The notes: generated by a model from the letters alone, not told the origin. A stretch of 30,296 nucleotides of DNA from Blautia sp. (GCA_030841965.1 JAUUSJ010000040.1:1-30296), one strand, 5' to 3'. Positions 6,203-15,432 are shown, numbered from the stretch's first letter. Numbers and translations are program-made.

Positions 6203-7531
6203 CTATTGCTCTATTGTAATATTATTGTCTGCAATCTCTTTTACAGTACCAGAGATACTAGCATGGATACAAGCGCCTAATTTGCCTTCTGCCGGCTTAG
6301 CGATAACATCGCCTTTTGCTACGCTATCTCCCACGTTAACACATGCTACTGCTGGGGCACCAATATGCTGTCCTAGAGGAATTGTCACACGTTTAAAATC
6401 TACAGTAAGTTCCTGCATTGGAGCCTTCACGTCGTATTTTGTGAGTCCCAATTGACGAACGAGTTTTGGTACAGGGTACTTGCGGTATTCGCGCATTGGA
6501 TGTACCTTCTCTGGAGCATTATTCAATGTATTTCTAATGCCGTTTTGCATTAAAATTCCTTTTAACTGATGATTCATCTTCCAAGGCTGAAGGTCCATCA
6601 CACAGGCATACTGACATAAACGACATTCAGAACATAGATGTGCAATCATAGGAGTATCCTTCTCATCGCACATACTTCCATAACTTGCAAAACGAATTGT
6701 CTTATTCGGTGCAATCCTATGACCAAGCAGATTTCTTGGACATACTTCTGTACATAAACTACAATGCATACAGGCAGTCTTAGCCTGTCTCAACATCTTA
6801 GATACATCCTTCTTTACATCCTGAATTAACTTATGGCTTGCTGGCAATACAATCAAACCTTTTGTTGTCTTAGTGATCTTGGAATCTAACGGTACATGCT
6901 TACCCATCATAGGTCCGCCGTTGATCACAACAATCTCACCGTCAACGGTTGGTCCACCAGCCAAATCAATCGCCTCTTTTACGGTAATACCAAGAGGTAA
7001 TTTTACGGTAATTTTATTCTTTACTTCTCCAGTAATTGTGACATAGGAATCTGTAACTGGTTTATCCTCATAGTACGCATTATAAATATTTAACATCGTC
7101 TCAACATTGGATACGATAACACCACATTTTAGTGGGATACCTCCTTCTGGAACAATTCTCTTTGTCACCTCATAAACGGTAACCTGCTCATCACCTGCTG
7201 GATAGAAGTTGTCCAGGATATGAAGGCTTAAGCCCTCATATCCATTGATTATTTTATTTAAATTGTCAATCGCATCATGGTATTTGCCTTTTAGGGCGAC
7301 AACACCATACTTTGCTCCCACATGCTCTTTGACAAGAGCAAGAGCGTCCAAAATTTTCTTTGACTCGATAGCCATTAATTGCTGGTCTACTCGAAGTAAA
7401 GGCTCACATTCAGCACCGTTAATAATAACATACTCTGCCTTTGCGTTCATTTTTACATGAGTTGGAAATCCAGCACCACCAGCTCCAACAATACCTGCTG
7501 CAGCGATAATGTCGTTCAGGTTTTTTTCCAT
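6203..7531 (-). CDS. pduS: PduS cobalamin reductase (RnfC-like Fe-S flavoprotein)
   Basis: 442 aa, family-typical length. The N-terminal RnfC/NuoF-like part carries GAGGAGFPTHVK (residues 16-27), with NAD(H)/FMN-type binding, and INGAECEP (37-44). A SLBB-like part follows (about 165-210). Two 4Fe-4S motifs use Cys254, 257, 260, 264 and Cys300, 303, 306, 310. A C-terminal RnfC-type barrel/lipoyl-like segment completes the protein (about 385-440). PduS reduces cob(II)alamin so that PduO can adenosylate it, and it may couple to the PduT cluster. The ATG has GAGGTGA upstream; 13 bp separate it from pduP. Confidence 0.93.
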   Translation of the reverse strand: MEKNLNDIIAAAGIVGAGGAGFPTHVKMNAKAEYVIINGAECEPLLRVDQQLMAIESKKILDALALVKEHVGAKYGVVALKGKYHDAIDNLNKIINGYEGLSLHILDNFYPAGDEQVTVYEVTKRIVPEGGIPLKCGVIVSNVETMLNIYNAYYEDKPVTDSYVTITGEVKNKITVKLPLGITVKEAIDLAGGPTVDGEIVVINGGPMMGKHVPLDSKITKTTKGLIVLPASHKLIQDVKKDVSKMLRQAKTACMHCSLCTEVCPRNLLGHRIAPNKTIRFASYGSMCDEKDTPMIAHLCSECRLCQYACVMDLQPWKMNHQLKGILMQNGIRNTLNNAPEKVHPMREYRKYPVPKLVRQLGLTKYDVKAPMQELTVDFKRVTIPLGQHIGAPAVACVNVGDSVAKGDVIAKPAEGKLGACIHASISGTVKEIADNNITIEQ

Positions 7532-7544
7532 TCTGATTCACCTC

Positions 7545-8951
7545 TTATCTGATATGAAGTCCATCGGATAATACGCATCTTCTCTTACGGCAGAAGGATT
7601 TAGCGGATGTTAAGCCCTCTCCTGTAGGTCCTGCAATCGTAAATGTTGTATATCCCTCTCCTCCTACGCCGATTCCCGCATAAGATGGAGCGTTTTTAAC
7701 AAAGATTGTCGTCTGAATAGCTTTCGCCATCTGAGTTAACTTATCGACATTCTTAGAATGCATCATAGCTGTATGTCTATTTCCATGCTCTACCTCAACA
7801 GCGAAGTCAATTGCCTCGTCAACATTTGCCACGCGAACCATAGGTAAAATAGGCATCATAAGCTCTTTTTGAACAAATGGATGGTCTTTTGGAGCTTCCA
7901 TTACGATAACCTTTACATCAGTTCCAACTTGGATTCCAACTTTATCTAAGATATACTGAGCGCTCTTTCCAACAAAGTTTACATTAGGACCGCCCTTATC
8001 GTTGATTACTAACTCAACTAACTTGTCGATAATAGCCTGGTCTTTTATCTCATATCCACCACAGTTTTTCATATTGAACATTAAGTAGTCCGCAATCTGT
8101 TCTACTGCGATAATTTCCTTCTCAGCGATACATGGAAGGTTATTGTCAAAACTACATCCATTGATAATATCCACTGCTGCCTTCTCGATATCAGCTGTCT
8201 CGTCAACAACTACTGGAGGGTTACCGGCACCGGCACCGATTGCTTTCTTTCCTGATGACATTACTGTACGAACGATTCCAGGACCACCTGTAGCAACCAA
8301 CATTCTTACCTTTGGATGCTGCATCATAATATTTGTATTCTCAATGGAAGGCTCTTTTACAGTGACAACTAAGTTTCTAGGAGCTCCAAGCTCTTCTAAT
8401 TTTCTATTAATCAATTTGATTGTAATATGAGAAACTTGTTTTGAACGTGGATGTGGGCTAAATACTACGGAGTTTCCACCTGCCAACATACCGATAGAGT
8501 TACAGATAATCGTCTCTGTAGGATTTGTTGTAGGAGCAATCGCACCGATTACACCAAATGGGCAGTACTCAACTAATGTCAAACCGCCATCTCCTGTCAT
8601 CGCTTCTGTCACCAAATCCTCAATTCCTGGAGATTTCTCAGCTGCCAAACGGTTTTTGATTAATTTGTACTCATAACCACCCATTCCAGTCTCTTCCACT
8701 GCCAATTTGGAAATTAACTCTAAGTTTTCTCTCTGGCAGATAACTTCTCTAATTCCGTTTACATATTTCTCACGGTCCGCCATAGAGCATTTCATATACT
8801 GTTTTTGAGCAATCTCAGATGCAGTAATCGCTTCGTCCATGCTATCAAAAATACCATATGTATACTCATCTTCTGTAGTACAAGATGCTGCGTCAACACC
8901 ATCTAAAACCTTTTTTACTAATTTTTCAATTAAAGCTACATCTACATTCAT
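7545..8951 (-). CDS. pduP: PduP CoA-acylating propionaldehyde dehydrogenase
   Basis: 468 aa, aldehyde dehydrogenase superfamily. It oxidises propionaldehyde with NAD+ and CoA to propionyl-CoA inside the microcompartment. Residues 1-18 (ALIEKLVKKVLDG core) form an amphipathic helix matching the known PduP encapsulation peptide. The NPTETIICN motif is at 143-151, the cofactor-domain ATGGPGIV at 220-227, and the nucleophile is Cys274 in NLPCIAEKE. It ends with a basic Cys-containing tail (CRKRRCVLSDG). Its ATG overlaps the pduO stop by one base, so the two are translationally coupled. Confidence 0.94.
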   Translation of the reverse strand: MNVDVALIEKLVKKVLDGVDAASCTTEDEYTYGIFDSMDEAITASEIAQKQYMKCSMADREKYVNGIREVICQRENLELISKLAVEETGMGGYEYKLIKNRLAAEKSPGIEDLVTEAMTGDGGLTLVEYCPFGVIGAIAPTTNPTETIICNSIGMLAGGNSVVFSPHPRSKQVSHITIKLINRKLEELGAPRNLVVTVKEPSIENTNIMMQHPKVRMLVATGGPGIVRTVMSSGKKAIGAGAGNPPVVVDETADIEKAAVDIINGCSFDNNLPCIAEKEIIAVEQIADYLMFNMKNCGGYEIKDQAIIDKLVELVINDKGGPNVNFVGKSAQYILDKVGIQVGTDVKVIVMEAPKDHPFVQKELMMPILPMVRVANVDEAIDFAVEVEHGNRHTAMMHSKNVDKLTQMAKAIQTTIFVKNAPSYAGIGVGGEGYTTFTIAGPTGEGLTSAKSFCRKRRCVLSDGLHIR

Positions 8952-9967
8952 TATTTATTTCCTCCTTGCATTTTTTCTAATGCATATGTCGCAATTGCCA
9001 TATCTTCCTCTGCTGTTCCACCACTGACACCAATCGCTCCGATTATCTTACCGTCCTTCTTGATTGGATATCCGCCGCCAAATACGACAATTCTGCCATC
9101 ACATAAATTTTGAATTCCATACAATCCTCCTCCAGGAGCCGCTGCCTCTGCGAGGTCGCATGTTGGCAGCTTCAAAGTACAGGAAGTATATGCCTTATCC
9201 ATAGAAATTTTAATACTCGCCAGCAAAGAATCTTCCATACGATGCAATAGAATTGGGTTCGCACCTGCATCTACTGCTGAGAATACAACGGGAACACCCA
9301 TCTCCTTTGCCTTCTCCTCAACATATAGGGACATCTGTTTCATGGATTCTAATGTCATCTCCATCTCATATTCCTCCTTTTTTTGAAGACCAAGTTGCTC
9401 ACGGACAACTTTTTCTACGAGTGCTTTTAAGTCGCCAATCTGTTTATACGTTTCTTCCAATCTCGCCATCGCATAGCAAGCATCCGACAGACGATTGACA
9501 AATTTTTGTAGTATCTCTCGAACATTCTCTGTTCTTTTTAACGCCACAATATTGCGCTCTGCCCGTCTTACCACTGTCCTTGCCACATGAAGCGCCGCAG
9601 AAGAAGGATTCACTCCAGGAACAACGAATTCTCGCTGTAATCCAACTACAGCCGTACATTCATCAATAATATCCTCTAAATATTTCACATCAGACTCGCT
9701 AATTTTGTCCTTTAGCATCTCCATGCCTCGCTCATCGCTGGCCAGCTCTGCTCCCGCTTGAAACATTCTCTCCTGGATATGATGAATATATTGTTTTATC
9801 TTTGGGGTTTCCGTCTGCGTATAAGCCAACCCCAACATAGAAATCGCTTCGTCTAATGTTCCGTAACATTCCACCTTAAGACTGTCTTTCTCTATTCTGG
9901 AGCCACCATACAAACCAGTTTGACCCTTATCGCCAGTCTTTGTGTAAATATTCGCCAACGCTCTCAC
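8951..9967 (-). CDS. pduO: PduO ATP:cob(I)alamin adenosyltransferase with GlcG/HbpS-like C-domain
   Basis: 338 aa, two domains. Residues 1-190 are the PduO-type adenosyltransferase: the ATP-binding N-terminus IYTKTGDKGQTGLYGG and the helical signature with RRAER and NRLSDACYAMAR. They make adenosylcobalamin for PduCDE. Residues 200-338 are a PduO-C (GlcG/HbpS-like) domain, with APGGGLYGI and FGGGYPIKKDGKIIGAIGVSGG, known to bind haem or corrinoid in relatives. The start is GTG, 3 bp after the pduN stop, with only a weak AGG ahead; coupling to pduN is likely. Confidence 0.93.
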   Translation of the reverse strand: MRALANIYTKTGDKGQTGLYGGSRIEKDSLKVECYGTLDEAISMLGLAYTQTETPKIKQYIHHIQERMFQAGAELASDERGMEMLKDKISESDVKYLEDIIDECTAVVGLQREFVVPGVNPSSAALHVARTVVRRAERNIVALKRTENVREILQKFVNRLSDACYAMARLEETYKQIGDLKALVEKVVREQLGLQKKEEYEMEMTLESMKQMSLYVEEKAKEMGVPVVFSAVDAGANPILLHRMEDSLLASIKISMDKAYTSCTLKLPTCDLAEAAAPGGGLYGIQNLCDGRIVVFGGGYPIKKDGKIIGAIGVSGGTAEEDMAIATYALEKMQGGNK

Positions 9968-9970
9968 ATC

Positions 9971-10246
9971 CTATCTTGATGGTGTTACTTCTACCGTGTC
10001 AACAATACCAACAATCGCCGCGTCAATCGGTGAGCCCTTATCCGAGAAAATATATCTCGCTGAGCTACCTCTAGAGACAAGCACAATCTCTCCATCTCCA
10101 GCACCAACTGCATCTACTGCAACCTCCGTTGTGCCCTTGGATGTTAAATCTTCATTTAATTTTTCAATAATGAGTAATTTACAGCCCGTAAGACTGGGAG
10201 CCTTCATTGTAGAAACAACTGTGCCCCTTACTTTCGCTAAATACAT
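9971..10246 (-). CDS. pduN: PduN/EutN/CcmL pentameric vertex protein
   Basis: 91 aa, typical length for the family. It begins MYLAKVRGTVVST and has the GAGDGEIVLVSRGSSARY segment shared by EutN, CcmL and PduN. These pentamers cap the twelve vertices of the shell, and without them the shell does not close. A consensus AGGAGGTAAAAG-type site precedes the ATG. The 61-bp gap upstream holds a small GGATAG/CTATCC inverted repeat. Confidence 0.93.
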   Translation of the reverse strand: MYLAKVRGTVVSTMKAPSLTGCKLLIIEKLNEDLTSKGTTEVAVDAVGAGDGEIVLVSRGSSARYIFSDKGSPIDAAIVGIVDTVEVTPSR

Positions 10247-10307
10247 CTTTTACCTCCTATAAACACATCTGACGTGCCAGAAATGAGTGGATAGAAAATA
10301 ATCTATC

Positions 10308-11162
10308 CTACTCTACCATAATTGTAATTCCTCTCTTATACGCTTCGTCCTTCGCAAGTGCGGTCACTAGCGCATTTTTCTTGACCGTAATTATTTTGTA
10401 TCGCTGATTTATCACAATATCACTCTTGCTAATAATATTTTTATCTAGTTTTATCGTCTGACCTTCCGCCTGAGGCTTCGCATCGTAAACTATCTCCTTG
10501 GCCGTCTGCTTCGGTGCTTTTTTCACCTCATCCTTATGATCATTAGAAAAACTATACTTACTGTAAAATACCTTATTTGCCTTATGGGCCAGATTCTTAG
10601 AGGTAGTTAAAATAACACCAAAACTTCTAAGAGTCTCCAAATTGCTTCGCAGTTTTGCCTTATAAGCCTCCGTCACATGAAATCCCATACTAGCTCTTTG
10701 CTCATTATCCGGGCAACAGCCATCTATGGAAGCAATTATAGGCTTTCCAACAATCATAGAACGGGAAATAATTCTAGTTAATAAATTATCACTAATACAG
10801 TTTACAACCTTTGCGGTTGTATTTATGGATAAGCTAGGAATTAAAACAAAATTATTCTCATCTACCAACTTTCTATAATCTACTGGATTACCCTCTGTAA
10901 CAATAGCTTCTGGCTTAAGCTCTTCCTCAATACGCTCTCTAGTGATAATCTCTGCTGCACTCTGACTCATCGCAATCGTCAGCTTCCAACCCTGCTCTTT
11001 CAGGCTCTTTAAGCCGTCCAGCGCATCCTGAAAGCCGAGCAATGCTCCTGAGTACAAGACGAGAGCTTTCTTACACTGAGCCACATATCGCCTAATTACC
11101 TCATCTGCCATATACTCTACAATCACGGACATAAGGCGTTCTTGCAATTCATTTTTTGTCAT
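10308..11162 (-). CDS. BMC-operon flavoprotein-like protein (unassigned)
   Basis: 284 aa. The first ~180 residues look like the FMN-binding flavoprotein (PF02441-type) Rossmann fold: a start strand ALVLYSGALLGF, a Ser-containing strand end TIAMSQSAAEI and VLIPSLSINTTAKVVNCI in place of the usual TxNTxAKIA segment. A Lys/Gln-rich linker (about 205-235) joins a C-terminal basic domain ending ITVKKNALVTALAKDEAYKRGITIMVE. Homologues of this kind occupy the same slot, between EutJ-like and PduN genes, in Firmicute pdu operons, but no role is established to my knowledge. PduM, which occupies a similar place in Salmonella, is a different shorter protein. The start is ATG with AGGTGATGAG upstream overlapping the eutJ stop. 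Confidence 0.6.
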   Translation of the reverse strand: MTKNELQERLMSVIVEYMADEVIRRYVAQCKKALVLYSGALLGFQDALDGLKSLKEQGWKLTIAMSQSAAEIITRERIEEELKPEAIVTEGNPVDYRKLVDENNFVLIPSLSINTTAKVVNCISDNLLTRIISRSMIVGKPIIASIDGCCPDNEQRASMGFHVTEAYKAKLRSNLETLRSFGVILTTSKNLAHKANKVFYSKYSFSNDHKDEVKKAPKQTAKEIVYDAKPQAEGQTIKLDKNIISKSDIVINQRYKIITVKKNALVTALAKDEAYKRGITIMVE

Positions 11163-11172
11163 CGCTCATCAC

Positions 11173-11991
11173 CTATTCTAAGGTACTATTCATTGCAATG
11201 CCAAGTGGGGTTACCAATAATGGTTCCTTTGGCTTTATTGTTTTAATTCCAGTTTCTTTCTCAAAGACTTTTTCAAAGTCCTTAAATGTACATGCACCAC
11301 CCACTACATAAATAACATCCACATCGTATCCCTTTATGAAGCGATTGACAATCGCTGCCATCTTCTGTACGACTGGTTTTATCACTGGAAATACCTCACT
11401 CTCTCTGGAAGCGTCCTTTTTAATCTTCTCCGCCTCCTCAAAAGATGTCTTAAAATACCCCGCTAATACTAATGTCATATGCGTGCCACCTGTCGGCTCG
11501 TCCGCTGTGAACACTACCTTACCTTCTTTGAGTATACTAATACCTGTAGTACCGCCACCCACATCGACTACGGCACCGTCTGTAATCCCAAGAACACTCG
11601 CCGCTGCGGTTGGCTCATCTATTACATTGGAAACCTCAAAATCAGACGCCTCTACTACATTAGAGATTACTTTTATATTCCCCTCCATAATTCCCGGTGG
11701 AATAGCAGTAGCTGCATAGATTAGCTCCCTGCCCAAAAGCTCCTCCAACTTTGCTTTTAACATTCTGACAACTCTTGAGGCACCAATAAAATCTACAACA
11801 ATACCATCCCTCACTACAGTAGATGGGTATGTCGCTCCTGCGATTGGTGTATTATTCGAGTCTACAACAGATAATACGATATTAGCTGTTCCCAAATCCA
11901 CACCAACCTTTAAGTCACCTTCAAAAGGGGCAAATTCATTCTTCTCTATTAATGAATTAAATTTTACTAGTACGTCGTTATAATTGTTCAT
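11173..11991 (-). CDS. eutJ: EutJ-like actin/Hsp70-fold chaperone
   Basis: 272 aa, ASKHA ATPase fold. The phosphate-1 motif is VGVDLGTANIVL, the phosphate-2 motif VVDVGGGTTGISIL and the adenosine motif YVVGGAC. It has the nucleotide-binding domain of an Hsp70 without the substrate domain, as EutJ does. EutJ is thought to help assemble or reactivate a microcompartment enzyme; its client here is unknown, since PduG/H already form the dedicated reactivase. ATG at 11991 is preferred to the TTG at 12000, which directly abuts the only purine-rich site (AAAAAGGG). It follows a 164-bp gap after pduJ and is coupled to the flavoprotein gene. Confidence 0.85.
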   Translation of the reverse strand: MNNYNDVLVKFNSLIEKNEFAPFEGDLKVGVDLGTANIVLSVVDSNNTPIAGATYPSTVVRDGIVVDFIGASRVVRMLKAKLEELLGRELIYAATAIPPGIMEGNIKVISNVVEASDFEVSNVIDEPTAAASVLGITDGAVVDVGGGTTGISILKEGKVVFTADEPTGGTHMTLVLAGYFKTSFEEAEKIKKDASRESEVFPVIKPVVQKMAAIVNRFIKGYDVDVIYVVGGACTFKDFEKVFEKETGIKTIKPKEPLLVTPLGIAMNSTLE

Positions 11992-12155
11992 CAAATTCAA
12001 CCCTTTTTGTGCTGTGAAAGTTCCAATCTAATACTGTGAGATATACTCTAAACTCGCCATATCCCCCGCATTAAACGGACTTTCCCGTCTCATTGTCTCG
12101 TTTCAGGAATCAAGGGACATGAAAACATGCCCGATTGATTCACTATCGATTCTCT
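11992..12155 (-). other. pduJ-eutJ intergenic region with small hairpin
   Basis: The longest gap in the second half of the operon. A hairpin GGG-CATG/CATG-CCC lies at 12114-12132, about 25 bp after the pduJ stop, with no T-run after it. In Listeria-type pdu operons, pduL lies between pduJ and eutJ; no trace of a PduL reading frame is visible here. The gap could hold an RNA processing or attenuation site. Confidence 0.35.
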
Positions 12156-12434
12156 CTAAACCTGCTCTGGTAAGATCTTTTCCACATCATTATGAGGACG
12201 TGGAATTACATGCTGAGAAACTAATTCTCCAACCTTATCAGCTGCAACTGCACCGGCATCTACGGCTGCCTTTGTCGCTCCGACATCTCCTCTTACCATA
12301 ACTGTAACAAGTCCGGAACCAATCTTCTCATATCCAACCAATGTGACATTAGCGGATTTTGTCATAGCATCGGCAGCTTCAATTGCTCCTACTAATCCTC
12401 TTGTCTCAATCATTCCTAATGCTTCGTTTATCAT
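12156..12434 (-). CDS. pduJ: PduJ-type BMC hexamer shell protein
   Basis: 92 aa, one canonical BMC domain. The family start EALGMIETRGLVGAIEAADAM is followed by the pore loop YEKIGSGLVTV and C-terminal VIPRPHNDVEKILP. It is almost the same protein as the pduA product at 19436-19714. PduJ and PduA are the main facet hexamers, with a small polar pore (Ser in GSG) allowing propanediol entry while holding back propionaldehyde. The position after pduK supports the PduJ label. AAGGAGG precedes the ATG. Confidence 0.93.
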   Translation of the reverse strand: MINEALGMIETRGLVGAIEAADAMTKSANVTLVGYEKIGSGLVTVMVRGDVGATKAAVDAGAVAADKVGELVSQHVIPRPHNDVEKILPEQV

Positions 12435-12464
12435 TTTATATCCTCCTTGATAAGTTACCTATCA

Positions 12465-13193
12465 CTACTCGTTCTTAGGCTCGTTATTATTTCCTTTTGG
12501 ATTCTTTCCAGATGTTCTCCTTCTTCGAGAGTTTGTCTTTCTTGGCGTCTCCTTTGGAACCTCTTTGTCTTGAACTTTTGCTGGTGTCTCATCTTCTACA
12601 GGTTCTTTTAATTCTGATTGTTTTGTATCCTCCACAGATTTCACTTCTTCTTTTTCACCCTCTGCAGACTCAATTTCTGGTTTTACATCCTCTGCAGGTT
12701 GAATCTCTTCTATCGGTTCTTTCGCATCCTCTACAGGCTTAACTTCTTCTATCTGTTCTTTTACGTCTTCTACAGACTTAACCTCTTCTTCTGTCTCTTC
12801 CTTTGCTTCCTCTGCGGACTCAATTTCTTTTTTTATCTCTTCTTTTGTATCTTCTGCGGGTTCTTTTATCTGTGATGCTGACGCTGGTTCTGGATCTTCA
12901 TATCCAATCGTAGCGTCCGCATTATGAATCAGCATATCAATACCCGCCGCTGGACGTGCAATTACATCTGTGCTGTATACACCCCATACCTTCGCCGCTG
13001 ATATAGAAGCCGCTGCAATCGCTGCCTTTACTGCTCCAACGTCTCCTTCGATCTTTACCGTACACATTCCATCTCCCTTTGTGTACTCATATCCAATCAA
13101 TTTCACGTTTGCACTTTTCACAGCGGTATCTGCTGCCTCTATTGCTGCCGCCAGTCCTAGGGTTTCTATAAACCCTGTACATTTTAGCGCCAC
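12465..13193 (-). CDS. pduK: PduK-type BMC shell protein with long repetitive acidic tail
   Basis: 242 aa. Residues 1-95 are a BMC domain (GFIETLGLAAAIEAADTAVKS start, pore loop YEYTKGDGMCTV). Residues 111-202 are about eight imperfect 10-14-residue repeats, each beginning [PS][AV]E[DEG]xK and rich in Glu and Lys. The tail ends with a basic stretch containing RRRR (223-226) and Asn/Lys. Salmonella PduK also carries a C-terminal extension of unclear role and is a minor shell component. The tail here is likely disordered or coiled. The start is GTG with GAGGAGG upstream. It could tether the shell to another structure; that is inference. Confidence 0.9.
   Translation of the reverse strand: MALKCTGFIETLGLAAAIEAADTAVKSANVKLIGYEYTKGDGMCTVKIEGDVGAVKAAIAAASISAAKVWGVYSTDVIARPAAGIDMLIHNADATIGYEDPEPASASQIKEPAEDTKEEIKKEIESAEEAKEETEEEVKSVEDVKEQIEEVKPVEDAKEPIEEIQPAEDVKPEIESAEGEKEEVKSVEDTKQSELKEPVEDETPAKVQDKEVPKETPRKTNSRRRRTSGKNPKGNNNEPKNE
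12588..12860 (-). repeat. In-frame degenerate tandem repeat in pduK
   Basis: The coding DNA for residues 112-202 of PduK consists of about eight imperfect copies of 30-42 bp, each encoding [PS][AV]E[DEG]xK followed by Glu/Lys-rich residues. Such arrays often vary in copy number between strains. Confidence 0.65.
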
Positions 13194-13214
13194 AATTACA
13201 CCTCCTCGATTATA

Positions 13215-13583
13215 TTATTTAAAATCTTTGAAAGGCATTTTTTTGACTAATCTAGCTGCATTTGCTCCTAAGATACGATGATTCACAGCTTTCTTTCTAC
13301 TTACACAAAAAATGGGCTCCGTTGGGTTCAGTTTTTCATAATGAAGGACAATATCGTCCTTTCCGACACCCACACCGACCCCTAATCTAGAATTTATGCT
13401 TGCGTCATAAGCCAACGCAACTGCATCCTGTTTACTTTCTGCAACTACATCAAAAGGGATACCTTCCTCTTCGATCCCATAAAGTATACTCTTTATCTGA
13501 TCTTCTCCAACGCTGCTGCTGTCATAGTATACTTTTACAACGGGTCTATCATTAAATGTGGAATTGATTGCTTCCATAGCCAT
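13215..13583 (-). CDS. pduH: PduH diol dehydratase reactivase, small subunit
   Basis: 122 aa, matching the small subunit of diol dehydratase-reactivating factor. VKVYYDSS at the start and the SRLGVGVGVGKDDIVLHYEKL segment resemble the medium (beta) dehydratase subunit it imitates. With PduG it expels inactivated cobalamin from PduCDE using ATP, and the beta-like fold swaps with PduD during release. The start ATG lies 2 bp past the pduG stop, with AAAGGGTGAG inside the end of pduG, so the two are coupled. Confidence 0.93.
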   Translation of the reverse strand: MAMEAINSTFNDRPVVKVYYDSSSVGEDQIKSILYGIEEEGIPFDVVAESKQDAVALAYDASINSRLGVGVGVGKDDIVLHYEKLNPTEPIFCVSRKKAVNHRILGANAARLVKKMPFKDFK

Positions 13584-13585
13584 AA

Positions 13586-15403
13586 TTACTCACCCTTTTC
13601 TGTGCTAGCTAATACTAATCCTGTTGCAACTGCGTTACGTGGTCCTTCACATCCTCTAATATTCGCTCGACCAGCTACTACCTTATACTGTGACAAGGCG
13701 TCTGTCACTAACTGAGGGACTTCAAAGTCAAGAGCAGAACCGCCGACTAATACGACAAACTCGATATCTCGAACATTCTTTGTCGGACTTACTTTTTGTA
13801 ATGCTCTGATGGCATTTGTCACAAATACCTTTTTCTTTGCAGTATTACGAACCAACTTTATCTTTTCTAACGAATTTAATCCGTCAAGCGGAACTAACTT
13901 TCCTTCCTTTATCAAAACCACTTTGGCAAATACACTTGGGTCAAGCGGTCTCTCAAAGAACTGTACCGTTCCGTCTTCATGTCTTATATGGAATAAGCTC
14001 TCTACTTTTGCGAGCGGATACTTCTTAATATCCTCCGCCGTCTCGAACTCTTCAATACCTAACTCTGATTTGATAAGCAAAGTAACCATATTACCGGCAC
14101 CTGCTAAATGGATGGACTTAATCTTTCCCTCTCGACTGATAATCGATGCGTCGGTTGAGCCAGCACCCATATCCAAGATAGCCAACGGCTTCGCTGTACC
14201 TGGTGTTGTCAGGGCACCGCGGATAGCCATATCTGCCTCCACTCCACCTACACTTACAGGAACTTTTAATTTATCTGTCAACTCCTCGGCAATCATCTCC
14301 ATCTGAAGTCTGTCCGCCTTAACCATTGCGGCGATACCGACAGCATTCTCTAAGGAAAATTCATTTGCCAATCCACCCTTTACCTGCTGTGGATTAAATG
14401 TATCAACAGCCAGTAAATCCTGAATCTTAATATCTCTTGGATGCTGATTCGTCAGATTAGACATTACCTGTCGAACCTTCTCGAGCATGCCACCGGCATT
14501 CGTTCCAGGCTCTCCCTTTACGTCCTCAATCTCATCCACTGTATTCACAGCTTCCATAATCTTATCAGCACCTGCGTCGACGTCTACCTCAGCCTTCTTC
14601 TTACCAATAATCTGGATTGTTCCAGCTGGAATACGTCTCTCCTTTACATCTCCTTCCGGAGTTTTAATTACGACAGCCGACCTATTTCCAATCAACGCAC
14701 GGGCGATTGGAACAACCTGTTTCGTCTCCTCTGATGAGAGCTTAAACAAAGTTGCAATACCATAAGGATTAGATAAAACTTCTACGACACCGCCAACTGG
14801 AGCGACCTCGATAGCACATAACATCCCAATTGGAACCTTATCAATCAAGTCAACCTCATCGACAATTGGTATCTGTTTCTCTAATCGGTTGTTAATCAAG
14901 ACGCCATCGTCCTTTTGGACAATGGCACCTGTGATATTAACATTTTTATTATATGTATTTATAAGCTGTGCTGCGTAATCAAACGAGATGTTTGATGGAA
15001 TAATAACGATAACATCTTTATCTAGCTTTGTCTGTGACAACTGGTCAATGACAACGGTATATCCCACACCGATACCGATTCCGCCAGGCGTATTTGGATT
15101 ATGACCAATCATGGTGGACTCTGTGATAATCGTCTCCGTAATCGTCTCCATAGCGACATCACCGATAACTGGAGCTGCCTCATTGACTCTTACTTCGTCC
15201 AAATCCTCAATATCCATTCCAACCTTCTCCAGCGCATCGTGTAAGGCTTTAAACACACCGTGAATATTTTGTTTGGTTCCCTTGATTCCTGACGTAGGCA
15301 CAATACCGCTCGATAAAAATTCTACATTCGTTCCATCAATTCTTGCTAATGCGACCTCAGTCGTAGCATTACCAATATCTACACCTGCGATTATTTTACT
15401 CAC
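13586..15403 (-). CDS. pduG: PduG diol dehydratase reactivase, large ATPase subunit
   Basis: 605 aa, close to the usual ~610. It has an Hsp70/actin-like ATPase fold: phosphate-1 IAGVDIGNATTEVAL at the start, phosphate-2 LAILDMGAGSTDASII around residue 410 and VVLVGGSALDFEVP near the C-terminus. The GIGIGVGYTVVIDQ segment near 108-125 is also typical. It hydrolyses ATP to open the dehydratase and exchange damaged for intact adenosylcobalamin. It follows pduE by 29 bp. Confidence 0.94.
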   Translation of the reverse strand: MSKIIAGVDIGNATTEVALARIDGTNVEFLSSGIVPTSGIKGTKQNIHGVFKALHDALEKVGMDIEDLDEVRVNEAAPVIGDVAMETITETIITESTMIGHNPNTPGGIGIGVGYTVVIDQLSQTKLDKDVIVIIPSNISFDYAAQLINTYNKNVNITGAIVQKDDGVLINNRLEKQIPIVDEVDLIDKVPIGMLCAIEVAPVGGVVEVLSNPYGIATLFKLSSEETKQVVPIARALIGNRSAVVIKTPEGDVKERRIPAGTIQIIGKKKAEVDVDAGADKIMEAVNTVDEIEDVKGEPGTNAGGMLEKVRQVMSNLTNQHPRDIKIQDLLAVDTFNPQQVKGGLANEFSLENAVGIAAMVKADRLQMEMIAEELTDKLKVPVSVGGVEADMAIRGALTTPGTAKPLAILDMGAGSTDASIISREGKIKSIHLAGAGNMVTLLIKSELGIEEFETAEDIKKYPLAKVESLFHIRHEDGTVQFFERPLDPSVFAKVVLIKEGKLVPLDGLNSLEKIKLVRNTAKKKVFVTNAIRALQKVSPTKNVRDIEFVVLVGGSALDFEVPQLVTDALSQYKVVAGRANIRGCEGPRNAVATGLVLASTEKGE

Positions 15404-15432
15404 GCTAACACCTCCCGCAGATTATCTAAAAC

